Both the position numbers and the translations under genes were made by a program. A stretch of DNA of 64,000 nucleotides from Neobacillus sp. PS3-40 (GTDB taxonomy: Bacteria > Bacillota > Bacilli > Bacillales > Cytobacillaceae). A model generated the notes under the pieces. That model was not told where the DNA came from, did not search any database, and saw only the letters and a list, made by a program, of their open reading frames with translations. Location of the stretch: NCBI RefSeq assembly GCF_030915485.1, contig NZ_CP133266.1, positions 2,422,001-2,486,000 of the forward strand, written 5' to 3'. Below, piece after piece: positions 11,607 through 18,785 of this stretch (position 1 is the first letter of the stretch; each line of letters starts with the position of its first letter).

Positions 11607-12029
11607 ATGCTTCAATATGAAAATCAAGTAGATGCAAAACAGTTGAATAGCCTCGCATTAGCTTATATGGGTGATTCTGTATTTGAAATTTATGTAAGGC
11701 GCCACCTATTACAAAGCGGGAGAGTAAGGCCCCACTACTTACATCGCGAAGCAACACACTATGTTTCAGCTAAGGCACAATGTCAGATCCTTTTTTCGCT
11801 AATGAATGATGGAAGTCTAACGCCTGATGAAACGGCAGTGGTCATGAGAGGGCGAAATGCGAAATCAGGTACCATTCCTAAAAATACAGATATTCAAACG
11901 TATCGATATAGTACAGCTTTTGAGGCTTTAATGGGCCATTTGTATTTAACAGGAGAGGAAAAACGTTTAGAAGAGTTGATTAGTAAGGCTTTTACATGTG
12001 TAGAAGAGAGAGGAGGAGCTAAAGAATGA
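11607..12029 (+). CDS. mrnC: Mini-ribonuclease 3
   Basis: RNase III-like enzyme without a double-stranded RNA-binding domain; matures 23S rRNA ends in Bacillus. The 140-residue protein has the RNase III signature-like LNSLALAYMGDSVFEIYVR and a second acidic site (YRYSTAFEALMGHLYLTG). It follows cysS by three bases and overlaps rlmB by four bases (ATGA), so the three genes are probably co-transcribed. Confidence 0.94.
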   Translation: MLQYENQVDAKQLNSLALAYMGDSVFEIYVRRHLLQSGRVRPHYLHREATHYVSAKAQCQILFSLMNDGSLTPDETAVVMRGRNAKSGTIPKNTDIQTYRYSTAFEALMGHLYLTGEEKRLEELISKAFTCVEERGGAKE

Positions 12030-12769
12030 ATGAAGAATTTATCATTGGGAGAAATCCAGTCATCGAGGCACTTAAATCAGATAGGGATATTAATAAAATT
12101 CTGATTGCAGAAGGCTCACAGCGTGGGTCAATGCAACAAATCACTCAGATGGCAAAGGAAGCAAATGTGATCGTTCAAATTGTACCAAAGAAAAAAATTG
12201 ATCAAATTACGGATGGGATTCATCAGGGTGTTCTTGCGTATATAGCTGCCTATCAGTATGCAGAACTTGATGATTTATTTGCTGCAGCGGAAAAGAAAAA
12301 TGAACCTCCCTTCTTTCTTTTATTGGATGAAATTGAAGATCCTCACAATCTTGGATCAATCATGCGGACAGCTGATGCGGTCGGGGCACACGGGATTATT
12401 ATTCCAAAGCGAAGGGCTGTTGGTTTAACAGCGACGGTTGCAAAGGCATCTACAGGTGCAATTGAATACATTCCTGTAGTCCGTGTTACAAATATGGCAA
12501 GGACTATAGATGAATTAAAGGAATTAGGTGTATGGATTGCAGGAACCGATGCGACGGGGTCTGAAGATTATCGTCGAATGGATGGAGCAATCCCCTTAGG
12601 TATTGTTATCGGCAGTGAAGGAAAGGGAATGGGAAGGCTTATAAGAGAGAAGTGTGATTTCCTCATCCACTTGCCGATGATTGGGAAGGTGACATCATTA
12701 AATGCTTCAGTCGCCGCTTCCTTGTTGATGTATGAGGTTTATCGTAAAAGACATCCACTTGAGGGATAG
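12026..12769 (+). CDS. rlmB: 23S rRNA (guanosine-2'-O) methyltransferase RlmB
   Basis: SPOUT (TrmH) family methyltransferase of 247 residues. It has an N-terminal substrate-binding domain (FIIGRNPVIEAL) and the three SPOUT motifs: DPHNLGSIMRTADAVGAHG near 107, IVIGSEGKGMG near 190 and IPMIGKVTSLNAS-like (here LPMIGKVTSLNASVAAS) near 212. The last forms the trefoil knot. Known as YacO in B. subtilis. Overlaps mrnC and precedes yacP by two bases. Confidence 0.93.
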   Translation: MNEEFIIGRNPVIEALKSDRDINKILIAEGSQRGSMQQITQMAKEANVIVQIVPKKKIDQITDGIHQGVLAYIAAYQYAELDDLFAAAEKKNEPPFFLLLDEIEDPHNLGSIMRTADAVGAHGIIIPKRRAVGLTATVAKASTGAIEYIPVVRVTNMARTIDELKELGVWIAGTDATGSEDYRRMDGAIPLGIVIGSEGKGMGRLIREKCDFLIHLPMIGKVTSLNASVAASLLMYEVYRKRHPLEG

Positions 12770-12771
12770 GT

Positions 12772-13281
12772 ATGGATATCCTTCTTGTTGACGGATATAA
12801 CATTATAGGTGATTGGCCGGAGCTTAGGAGTTTGAAGAATAGGGATTTGGCTGCTGCACGGGATCTGTTAGTAGAGAGAATGGCTGAGTATCAGGCATTC
12901 TCAGGATTTCGTGTCATTGTTGTTTTTGATGCCTACTACGTCCAAGGAACAGAGAAAAAATACAAAAATCACAAAATTGAAGTCATTTTTACTAAAAAAA
13001 ATGAAACAGCTGATGAACGTATTGAAAAACTGGCGATTAGTTTGAGTAATCGAAAAACACAAATCCATGTTGCTACATCAGATTATACAGAGCAATGGGC
13101 AATCTTTGGACAAGGAGCATTAAGGATATCTGCCCGCGAGTTAGAAAATGAAATGAATTCAATTAAAAAAGGGATAGAAAAAAGCGTCAAAAATATTCAA
13201 GAAAAAATGCCTATTTCCAAAATACCCATTAGTACCGAAATGGCTGAAATTTTTGAAAAGTGGCGCAGAGGGGAAAAGTGA
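12772..13281 (+). CDS. yacP: NYN/PIN-like ribonuclease YacP (Rae1 family)
   Basis: The 169-residue protein begins DILLVDGYNIIGDWPEL, the acidic NYN-domain start, with further acidic residues in VVFDAYYV and TADERIEKLA. The B. subtilis homologue (Rae1/YacP) is a ribosome-associated endoribonuclease that cuts mRNA in the A site; I infer the same role. Start ATG two bases after rlmB. The sigH promoter begins just after its stop. Confidence 0.88.
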   Translation: MDILLVDGYNIIGDWPELRSLKNRDLAAARDLLVERMAEYQAFSGFRVIVVFDAYYVQGTEKKYKNHKIEVIFTKKNETADERIEKLAISLSNRKTQIHVATSDYTEQWAIFGQGALRISARELENEMNSIKKGIEKSVKNIQEKMPISKIPISTEMAEIFEKWRRGEK

Positions 13282-13284
13282 TCG

Positions 13285-13314
13285 TTGACGCCTGGAAAAA
13301 ATATGCTGTATAAT
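13285..13314 (+). promoter_or_regulatory. Sigma-A type promoter for sigH
   Basis: TTGACG at 13285-13290, an 18-base spacer and TATAAT at 13309-13314. It lies immediately after yacP and 38 bases before the sigH start. In B. subtilis sigH has its own promoter, repressed by AbrB; the AT-rich surroundings fit that, but an AbrB site cannot be proven by eye. Confidence 0.8.
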
Positions 13315-13351
13315 ATTCTTATCTATGTTTGTTCGGTTGGAGGAGATCTTA

Positions 13352-14002
13352 GTGGGTATGAACTTCGGAGTAAAGATCAACGAACAATTGATTGCGCTTG
13401 AAGATGAAGAAATAGTTGATTTGGTGCACAACGGCAATAGTGACGCATTGGATTATTTAATCCATAAATACCGTAATTTTGTACGTGCAAAAGCAAGGTC
13501 CTATTTTTTAATTGGTGCAGATAAAGAAGATATTGTCCAGGAAGGCATGATTGGGCTTTATAAAGCAATTCGTGATTTTAAAGAGGACAAGCTAACCTCC
13601 TTCAAAGCATTTGCCGAGTTGTGTATCACTCGGCAAATTATTACTGCAATCAAAACGGCTACAAGGCAGAAACATATCCCCTTAAATTCATATGTATCAC
13701 TGGACAAACCTATTTACGATGAAGAATCAGACAGGACATTAATGGATATTTTGTCTGGTACAAAGGTGCTTGACCCTGAGGAGCTAATTATCAATCAGGA
13801 AGAATTGGATCATATAGAAATCAAAATGACTGAATTATTAAGCGATTTAGAACGGAAGGTCTTGGCGCTATATCTGGATGGTCAATCCTATCAAGAGATT
13901 TCGGAAGAATTGAACCGGCATGTCAAATCAATTGATAATGCTTTGCAGCGGGTTAAAAGAAAGCTCGAAAGGTACCTGGAGATTCGCGAATTCTCTCTTT
14001 AA
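13352..14002 (+). CDS. sigH: RNA polymerase sigma-H factor (Spo0H)
   Basis: Sigma factor of the transition from growth to sporulation and competence. I choose GTG 13352, eight bases after GGAGGA, giving 216 residues; a start at 13325 would place the ribosome binding site inside the gene. Region 2 ([36 protein letters not shown]) and region 4 ([19 protein letters not shown]) are clear. The middle is nearly identical to the B. subtilis protein as I recall it. Confidence 0.96.
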   Translation: MGMNFGVKINEQLIALEDEEIVDLVHNGNSDALDYLIHKYRNFVRAKARSYFLIGADKEDIVQEGMIGLYKAIRDFKEDKLTSFKAFAELCITRQIITAIKTATRQKHIPLNSYVSLDKPIYDEESDRTLMDILSGTKVLDPEELIINQEELDHIEIKMTELLSDLERKVLALYLDGQSYQEISEELNRHVKSIDNALQRVKRKLERYLEIREFSL

Positions 14003-14053
14003 GATTAACGGGGGATATATTTTGTCATTTATATGAATACGTCCCAAGGGTTA

Positions 14054-14082
14054 TTGACATTAATTGGGGCCCATGTTACATT
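14054..14082 (+). promoter_or_regulatory. Sigma-A type promoter upstream of rpmG-secE
   Basis: Perfect TTGACA at 14054-14059, a 17-base spacer and TACATT at 14077-14082. It lies between sigH and rpmG and would drive rpmG, secE and possibly nusG. Confidence 0.7.
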
Positions 14083-14118
14083 TTTAAAGATGTAAAAGTA
14101 GGACTAGTAGGTGTTATT

Positions 14119-14265
14119 GTGAGTAAAAAAGTAATTTTAGCATGTGCTGATTGTGGGTCAAGAAATTACACAACGGTCAGTAAACAATTGCAAACTGATA
14201 GACTAGAATTGAAAAAATTCTGTAATACATGTGGCAACCATACAACCCACCGAGAAACAAAATAA
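14119..14265 (+). CDS. rpmG: 50S ribosomal protein L33, zinc-binding form
   Basis: Short 48-residue gene starting at GTG 14119 (GTGAGTAAAAAAG). The protein has two CxxC pairs (CADCG near 9 and CNTCG near 35), so this is the zinc-containing type. B. subtilis has an rpmG copy at the same place before secE. The upstream ribosome binding site is weak (GGTG), and the frame and length match L33 exactly. Confidence 0.93.
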   Translation: MSKKVILACADCGSRNYTTVSKQLQTDRLELKKFCNTCGNHTTHRETK

Positions 14266-14307
14266 TTTTAAATAGATTATGCTATTGCAAGAGTTGGAGG
14301 TTACAAG

Positions 14308-14490
14308 ATGGAGCGCTTCACTAAATTTTTCAGCGAAATCACCCGTGAAATGAGAAAGGTCAGTTGGCCAAAACGTGGGGAATTAACCCGTTATACAATC
14401 ACTGTTTTAGCAACCGTAGTCTTTTTTTCTCTTTTCTTTGGGTTACTTGATTCAGGTATTTCTAAATTGATTCGTTTAATTCTTGAATAA
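14308..14490 (+). CDS. secE: Preprotein translocase subunit SecE
   Basis: Small single-span membrane subunit of the SecYEG channel. Its 60 residues include the amphipathic segment EMRKVSWPKRGELTRYT followed by one hydrophobic helix (about 33-53), typical of Firmicute SecE. ATG start after TTGGAGG. Lies between rpmG and nusG, the standard order. Confidence 0.96.
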   Translation: MERFTKFFSEITREMRKVSWPKRGELTRYTITVLATVVFFSLFFGLLDSGISKLIRLILE

Positions 14491-14507
14491 CGTTCTGTAT
14501 TTCATGG

Positions 14508-14513
14508 TATAAT
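14508..14513 (+). promoter_or_regulatory. Candidate extended -10 promoter before nusG
   Basis: TATAAT preceded by TGG (TGnTATAAT). A possible -35 TTGAAT at 14483 is 19 bases away, slightly long, so the extended -10 would matter. A terminator hairpin lies only about 30 bases downstream, which makes this either an attenuated nusG promoter or a chance match. Confidence 0.4.
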
Positions 14514-14540
14514 GATGAACATGTAGAAGAAATGTTGTAA

Positions 14541-14562
14541 AAACCCGGATAACGGGTTTTTT
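14541..14562 (+). terminator. Intrinsic terminator between secE and nusG
   Basis: A seven-base perfect stem (AAACCCG with CGGGTTT), loop GATAA and a T-rich tail. It would reduce read-through from secE into nusG, as expected if nusG is separately controlled. The following leader (14580-14640) carries two CCTAGG copies that can pair with each other. Confidence 0.75.
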
Positions 14563-14700
14563 CATTTGTCTAAAAAATAAAAAGTGGAAGTGCTAGCCTA
14601 GGGAGACCAGCTCATCAATTTGATTCTGAAACCTAGGAGTGTACCTCGCAGTTTTTAAATATGAAGATATAGGGAGGGACGGACGCTCTAGTCCTTTTGA

Positions 14701-15234
14701 ATGGAAAAAAATTGGTATGTTGTCCATACTTATTCGGGTTATGAAAATAAGGTTAAGGCCAATCTTGAAAAACGCGTTGAATCAATGGGGATGTCAGATA
14801 AAATTTTCCGTGTAGTTGTTCCGGAAGAAGAAGAAACAGATATTAAAAACGGGAAGAAAAAAGTTGTTAAACGGAAAGTGTTTCCTGGTTATGTATTAGT
14901 TGAGCTCGTGATGACGGATGATTCGTGGTACGTAGTTCGAAATACTCCTGGAGTTACTGGATTTGTTGGGTCAGCTGGTTCAGGTTCGAAACCAACTCCA
15001 TTACTTCCTGAAGAAGTTGCTGTCATTCTGAAACGGATGGGTGTAGAAGAGAAACGAATTGATGTAAACTACGAAATTGGTGAAACAGTGAAAGTCAAAG
15101 AAGGGCCGTTTGCTAACTTTACCGGTATGATTGAAGAGATGGACAAGGACAAAGCGAAGCTAAAAGTGCTTGTTAATATGTTCGGTCGAGATACCCCTGT
15201 AGAACTAGACTTTACACAGATTGATAAATTATAA
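14701..15234 (+). CDS. nusG: Transcription termination/antitermination factor NusG
   Basis: 177 residues with an N-terminal NGN domain (MEKNWYVVHTYSGYENKV, KVFPGYVLVELVMTDDSWY) and a C-terminal KOW domain (GPFANFTGMIEEMDKDKAK). NusG travels with RNA polymerase and in Bacillus stimulates pausing. The GGGAGGGACGG purine stretch is about 20 bases from the ATG; a GGAC/GTCC pairing in between could bring it closer. The start is fixed by homology. Confidence 0.96.
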   Translation: MEKNWYVVHTYSGYENKVKANLEKRVESMGMSDKIFRVVVPEEEETDIKNGKKKVVKRKVFPGYVLVELVMTDDSWYVVRNTPGVTGFVGSAGSGSKPTPLLPEEVAVILKRMGVEEKRIDVNYEIGETVKVKEGPFANFTGMIEEMDKDKAKLKVLVNMFGRDTPVELDFTQIDKL

Positions 15235-15245
15235 TTCGAAAAAAC

Positions 15246-15274
15246 TTGAAATCAGTTATAAAAAATGTTAATAT
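15246..15274 (+). promoter_or_regulatory. Promoter of rplK-rplA
   Basis: TTGAAA at 15246-15251, exactly 17 bases of spacer and TAATAT at 15269-15274. A 130-base leader to rplK follows, containing an inverted TGTCTCTTAGCGAGATAGGACA-like arrangement (about 15288-15311) that can form a hairpin. Confidence 0.75.
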
Positions 15275-15404
15275 TTCATAGGTCAGTATGTCTCTTAGCG
15301 AGATAGGACATTTTGTCAAGTTCTTTATCTTTATATAAAGACTTTTGTTGAGTGGGAGGGTTAACCCCTATTACCACATCACGGACTTTAAGGAGGTGTG
15401 TCTC

Positions 15405-15830
15405 GTGGCTAAAAAAGTAATTAAGGTTGTTAAATTGCAAATCCCTGCTGGGAAAGCAAATCCAGCGCCACCAGTTGGTCCAGCTCTTGGTCAAGCCGGT
15501 GTTAATATCATGGGATTCTGTAAAGAGTTTAATGCTCGTACAGCAGATCAAGCTGGTTTAATTATTCCTGTTGAAATTACGGTATTTGAAGACCGTTCAT
15601 TTACATTTATTACGAAAACTCCTCCTGCTGCCGTTCTTTTGAAAGTAGCAGCTGGAATCAAGTCTGGTTCAGGTGAACCTAACCGTAATAAAGTAGCAAC
15701 AGTAAAACGCGATACAGTACGCGAGATTGCGGAACAAAAAATGCCTGATCTAAACGCAGCAAGCGTTGAAGCAGCAATGCGCATGGTCGAAGGTACTGCA
15801 CGCAGCATGGGCATCGTTATCGAAGATTAA
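15405..15830 (+). CDS. rplK: 50S ribosomal protein L11
   Basis: Starts at GTG 15405 after AAGGAGGTG, giving 141 residues, the usual L11 length; an earlier ATG at 15345 would add 20 residues without homology. Contains [20 protein letters not shown], the conserved N-terminal domain, and the C-terminal rRNA-binding domain. L11 forms the GTPase-associated centre and is the site of thiopeptide action. Confidence 0.97.
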   Translation: MAKKVIKVVKLQIPAGKANPAPPVGPALGQAGVNIMGFCKEFNARTADQAGLIIPVEITVFEDRSFTFITKTPPAAVLLKVAAGIKSGSGEPNRNKVATVKRDTVREIAEQKMPDLNAASVEAAMRMVEGTARSMGIVIED

Positions 15831-15894
15831 TCCATGTAAAACTGTTTTGGTATGTCTGGGGTTGCGACGTTGAATTTCTTCACTCGCAACCTTT

Positions 15895-15944
15895 ATTCGT
15901 GGGAGGTTATTCCGCTAAAACCACAATCTAGGAGGAAATTAAAA
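15895..15944 (+). promoter_or_regulatory. Candidate L1-binding mRNA site before rplA
   Basis: The stretch GGGAGGTTATTCCGCTAAAA just before the rplA ribosome binding site resembles the L1 mRNA/rRNA mimic known from other bacteria (a GG stem and an asymmetric loop). Autogenous control by L1 is established knowledge for the family; its operation here is inference. Confidence 0.4.
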
Positions 15945-16643
15945 ATGGCTAAAAAAGGCAAGAAGTATTTAGAAGCTGTAAAGCTTGTAGATCGTTCTAA
16001 ATCTTACCCAATCACTGAAGCAATCGAGCTTGTAAAGAAAACAAACTTTGCGAAATTCGATGCAACTTTAGAGGTAGCTTTCCGCCTTGGAGTAGATCCT
16101 AAGAAAGCTGATCAACAAATCCGTGGAGCAGTAGTGCTTCCAAACGGAACTGGTAAAACTCAACGTGTATTAGTATTTGCAAAAGGTGAAAAATTGAAAG
16201 AAGCAGAAGCAGCTGGCGCTGACTTTGTCGGTGATTCAGAATACATCAACAAAATCCAACAAGGTTGGTTTGACTTTGATGTAATCGTAGCAACACCTGA
16301 TATGATGGGTGAAGTAGGTAAGCTTGGTCGTACATTAGGACCAAAAGGCTTAATGCCAAATCCTAAAACAGGTACAGTTACTTTTGACGTAACAAAAGCA
16401 ATAAATGAAATCAAAGCAGGTAAAGTTGAATACCGTGTTGATAAAGCAGGTAACATCCACGTTCCGATCGGAAAAGCATCTTTCGAAGATCAAAAACTTG
16501 TGGAAAACTTCAATACTGTTTTTGAAACAATGGTTAAAGCGAAACCTTCTGCTGCAAAAGGCACATATATGAAGAACGTTTCTGTTACTTCAACAATGGG
16601 ACCTGGCGTAAAAGTAGATCCTTCATCTGTTTCATACAAATAA
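15945..16643 (+). CDS. rplA: 50S ribosomal protein L1
   Basis: 232 residues from ATG 15945 behind TAGGAGG; the longer frame from 15852 only adds leader sequence. Contains the L1 signature near [18 protein letters not shown]1 forms the mobile stalk of the E site and can repress its own mRNA. Follows rplK after 114 bases. Confidence 0.97.
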   Translation: MAKKGKKYLEAVKLVDRSKSYPITEAIELVKKTNFAKFDATLEVAFRLGVDPKKADQQIRGAVVLPNGTGKTQRVLVFAKGEKLKEAEAAGADFVGDSEYINKIQQGWFDFDVIVATPDMMGEVGKLGRTLGPKGLMPNPKTGTVTFDVTKAINEIKAGKVEYRVDKAGNIHVPIGKASFEDQKLVENFNTVFETMVKAKPSAAKGTYMKNVSVTSTMGPGVKVDPSSVSYK

Positions 16644-16689
16644 TTGTTAATTGACAAATATAAATATATTTTATATAATATATTTTGTT

Positions 16690-16834
16690 GTTTAAATAAA
16701 ATAACATTTGTACCGTAGACAGCAGGGGCATATTCGCTTAATAGCCTGCCGAGGTAATGCGATAGAATAAGCTGAACATATTTTACAGCTATTGTATGCT
16801 ACCTCCATGTCTGAATTGATGTGGAGGTTTTTAT
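16690..16834 (+). promoter_or_regulatory. L10 leader (ribosomal protein L10/L12 autoregulation)
   Basis: The block after rplA holds ACCGTAGACAGCAGGGGC, CTTAATAGCCTGCCGAGGT and a terminator-like ACCTCCATGTC/GATGTGGAGGTTTTT pair near 16800-16832. This is the arrangement of the Bacillus L10 leader, in which the L10(L12)4 complex binds and favours premature termination. An AT-rich promoter region lies upstream at 16650-16690. Confidence 0.85.
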
Positions 16835-16873
16835 TTGCCAGGTATAAATGGAAAATCTACAGGAGGTGTAAGA

Positions 16874-17374
16874 ATGAGCAGTGTAATCGATCAAAAGAAA
16901 CAACTTGTAACAGAAATTGCTGATAAATTCAAAGCTAGCAAATCAACAATCGTTGTTGATTATCGTGGTCTTACTGTTTCTGAAGTAACTGAACTTCGTA
17001 AACAACTTCGCGAAGCTGGCATTGAATTTAAAGTTTACAAAAACTCAATGACTCGTCGTGCAGCAGATGCATGTGAACTTTCAGAATTAAATGCAGCTCT
17101 AACCGGACCGAACGCTATTGCGTTCAGTAACGAGGATGTTGTAGCTCCAGCTAAAATTTTGAATGACTTTGCGAAAAAGCATGAGGCACTTGAACTTAAA
17201 GCAGGTGTTATTGAAGGCAATATCGCAACAGTTGAAGAAATTAAAGCTCTTGCTGAACTACCTTCACGCGAAGGCTTGCTATCTATGCTTCTCAGCGTAC
17301 TTCAAGCTCCAATCCGCAATCTTGCTCTTGCAACGAAAGCTGTTGCAGATCAAAAAGAAGAACAAGGCGCGTAA
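16874..17374 (+). CDS. rplJ: 50S ribosomal protein L10
   Basis: Start chosen at ATG 16874 after AGGAGGTG, giving 166 residues, the family length. The N-terminal part binds 23S rRNA ([20 protein letters not shown]) and the C-terminal helix carries L7/L12 dimers. Preceded by the L10 leader and followed by rplL. Confidence 0.97.
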   Translation: MSSVIDQKKQLVTEIADKFKASKSTIVVDYRGLTVSEVTELRKQLREAGIEFKVYKNSMTRRAADACELSELNAALTGPNAIAFSNEDVVAPAKILNDFAKKHEALELKAGVIEGNIATVEEIKALAELPSREGLLSMLLSVLQAPIRNLALATKAVADQKEEQGA

Positions 17375-17427
17375 GCTAACCTTATTGTTTAACAAATAAT
17401 AAAACCAAATTCAAGGAGGAAATAACA

Positions 17428-17787
17428 ATGACTAAAGAACAAATCATTGAAGCAGTTAAAAGTATGACTGTTTTAGAACTTAACGACCTAGTAAAAGCAA
17501 TCGAAGAAGAATTCGGCGTAACTGCTGCTGCTCCAGTAGCAATGGGTGGCGCAGCTGTTGCAGCTGTTGAAGAACAAACTGAATTTGATGTAGTCCTAGC
17601 TAGCGCTGGCGATCAAAAAATCAAAGTTATCAAAGTTGTTCGTGAAATCACTGGACTTGGTCTTAAAGAAGCGAAAGATCTTGTTGATAACGCTCCTAAG
17701 ACTATCAAAGAAGGCATTTCTAAAGATGAAGCTGAAGAAGTTAAAGCTAAACTTTCTGAAGTTGGAGCTAATGTTGAAGTTAAGTAA
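17428..17787 (+). CDS. rplL: 50S ribosomal protein L7/L12
   Basis: 119-residue acidic stalk protein with an N-terminal dimerisation part, an alanine-rich hinge ([17 protein letters not shown]) and the C-terminal factor-binding domain ([19 protein letters not shown]). Strong AAGGAGGAAA ribosome binding site, in keeping with the four to six copies needed per ribosome. A terminator follows. Confidence 0.98.
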   Translation: MTKEQIIEAVKSMTVLELNDLVKAIEEEFGVTAAAPVAMGGAAVAAVEEQTEFDVVLASAGDQKIKVIKVVREITGLGLKEAKDLVDNAPKTIKEGISKDEAEEVKAKLSEVGANVEVK

Positions 17788-17800
17788 TCAATCTATTAAA

Positions 17801-17830
17801 AAGCTCGCTGTATAAGCGAGCTTTTTTTGG
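17801..17830 (+). terminator. Intrinsic terminator after rplL
   Basis: AAGCTCGCT pairs with AGCGAGCTT around a short loop, followed by a T-run. It ends the rplJL unit before ybxB. Confidence 0.9.
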
Positions 17831-17931
17831 CTTAGAATATTTGATCCTTTATCATCAGATACAATTCTGTTTCAGAGTTGTATTAACCCTCGATTACCTT
17901 CATTTTTTACTCTCTTCTGGAGGTGAGTCTG

Positions 17932-18531
17932 TTGTCTGAACATTATTATTCGCGTATTCAAAGGGTTGAAAGTGATCCGAAAATTTGGGATTTTGTCCTT
18001 AGAGATTTCCGTTTTCGTTTTAAGACTGATAATGGTGTCTTTTCAAAACGTGAGGTTGATTTCGGTTCAAAGTTACTGATTGAAACTTTTGAAATGCCTA
18101 ATGTGATTGGATCTATTTTGGATGTAGGTTGTGGTTATGGTCCTATCGGTCTTTCGATTGCTAAGGGCTTTGAAGATCGGAACATTCATATGGTTGATAT
18201 AAATGAGCGGGCACTTGCATTGGCGAAGGAAAACGCTGAACTTAATCAAATTAAGAATGTTGAAATTTATGAAAGCGATCGTTTGTTAAATGTTACAGAA
18301 ACTAGCTTTGCCGTTATTTTAACTAATCCTCCAATTAGGGCAGGAAAAAAGGTTGTCCATGAAATATTTGAACAGAGTTATTCCCACCTGGTGCCGAGAG
18401 GTGAATTGTGGGTGGTAATCCAGAAAAAGCAGGGAGCACCGTCTGCAGTAGAAAAACTAAAAGAGGATTTTACTAAAGTTGAAATCGTCGATAAAGAAAA
18501 AGGATATTTTATCATTAAGGCAATAAAATAA
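17932..18531 (+). CDS. ybxB: RsmC-like class I methyltransferase YbxB
   Basis: SAM-dependent methyltransferase (199 residues) of the RsmC/MTS family. I place the start at TTG 17932, seven bases after GGAGGTG, giving MSEHYYSRIQ. The SAM loop is LDVGCGYGPIGLS (near 65) and the substrate motif is TNPPIRAGK (near 133). The target is not proven; the RsmC family modifies a 16S rRNA guanine. It occupies the same place between rplL and rpoB in B. subtilis. Confidence 0.9.
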   Translation: MSEHYYSRIQRVESDPKIWDFVLRDFRFRFKTDNGVFSKREVDFGSKLLIETFEMPNVIGSILDVGCGYGPIGLSIAKGFEDRNIHMVDINERALALAKENAELNQIKNVEIYESDRLLNVTETSFAVILTNPPIRAGKKVVHEIFEQSYSHLVPRGELWVVIQKKQGAPSAVEKLKEDFTKVEIVDKEKGYFIIKAIK

Positions 18532-18532
18532 T

Positions 18533-18561
18533 TTGACGCTAAAATGCCACTGTGATACTAT
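18533..18561 (+). promoter_or_regulatory. Promoter of rpoB-rpoC
   Basis: TTGACG at 18533-18538, a 17-base spacer and TACTAT at 18556-18561, starting two bases after the ybxB stop. It leaves a leader of about 215 bases before rpoB. Confidence 0.75.
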
Positions 18562-18619
18562 TATAAAATGCCATCATAATAGTTTCTGAATTATTCCCAA
18601 AAATATGCAAAAAAATGTA

Positions 18620-18706
18620 TAAAAAAGGGTTAAGTCGGACATGATGACAAAATAATAGTCCAAATGTGAAAATGTGGTTTTTAAGTAAAAAACCCTTTTT
18701 CTTTTT
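18620..18706 (+). promoter_or_regulatory. Candidate attenuator in the rpoB leader
   Basis: AAAAAGGGTT (18622-18631) is complementary to AACCCTTTTT (18691-18700), enclosing about 60 bases, with GGAC/GTCC pairing inside and a CTTTTTG tail. The outer stem followed by T residues could act as an intrinsic terminator that sets rpoB-rpoC levels. This is inference from pairing only. Confidence 0.5.
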
Positions 18707-18785
18707 GTCTTATGGTAAGAATGTTTTTTCTTTCCAAAGATGTAAATAGATTTTATTATTACGCTTGATTTGAGGGGTGAATCAG

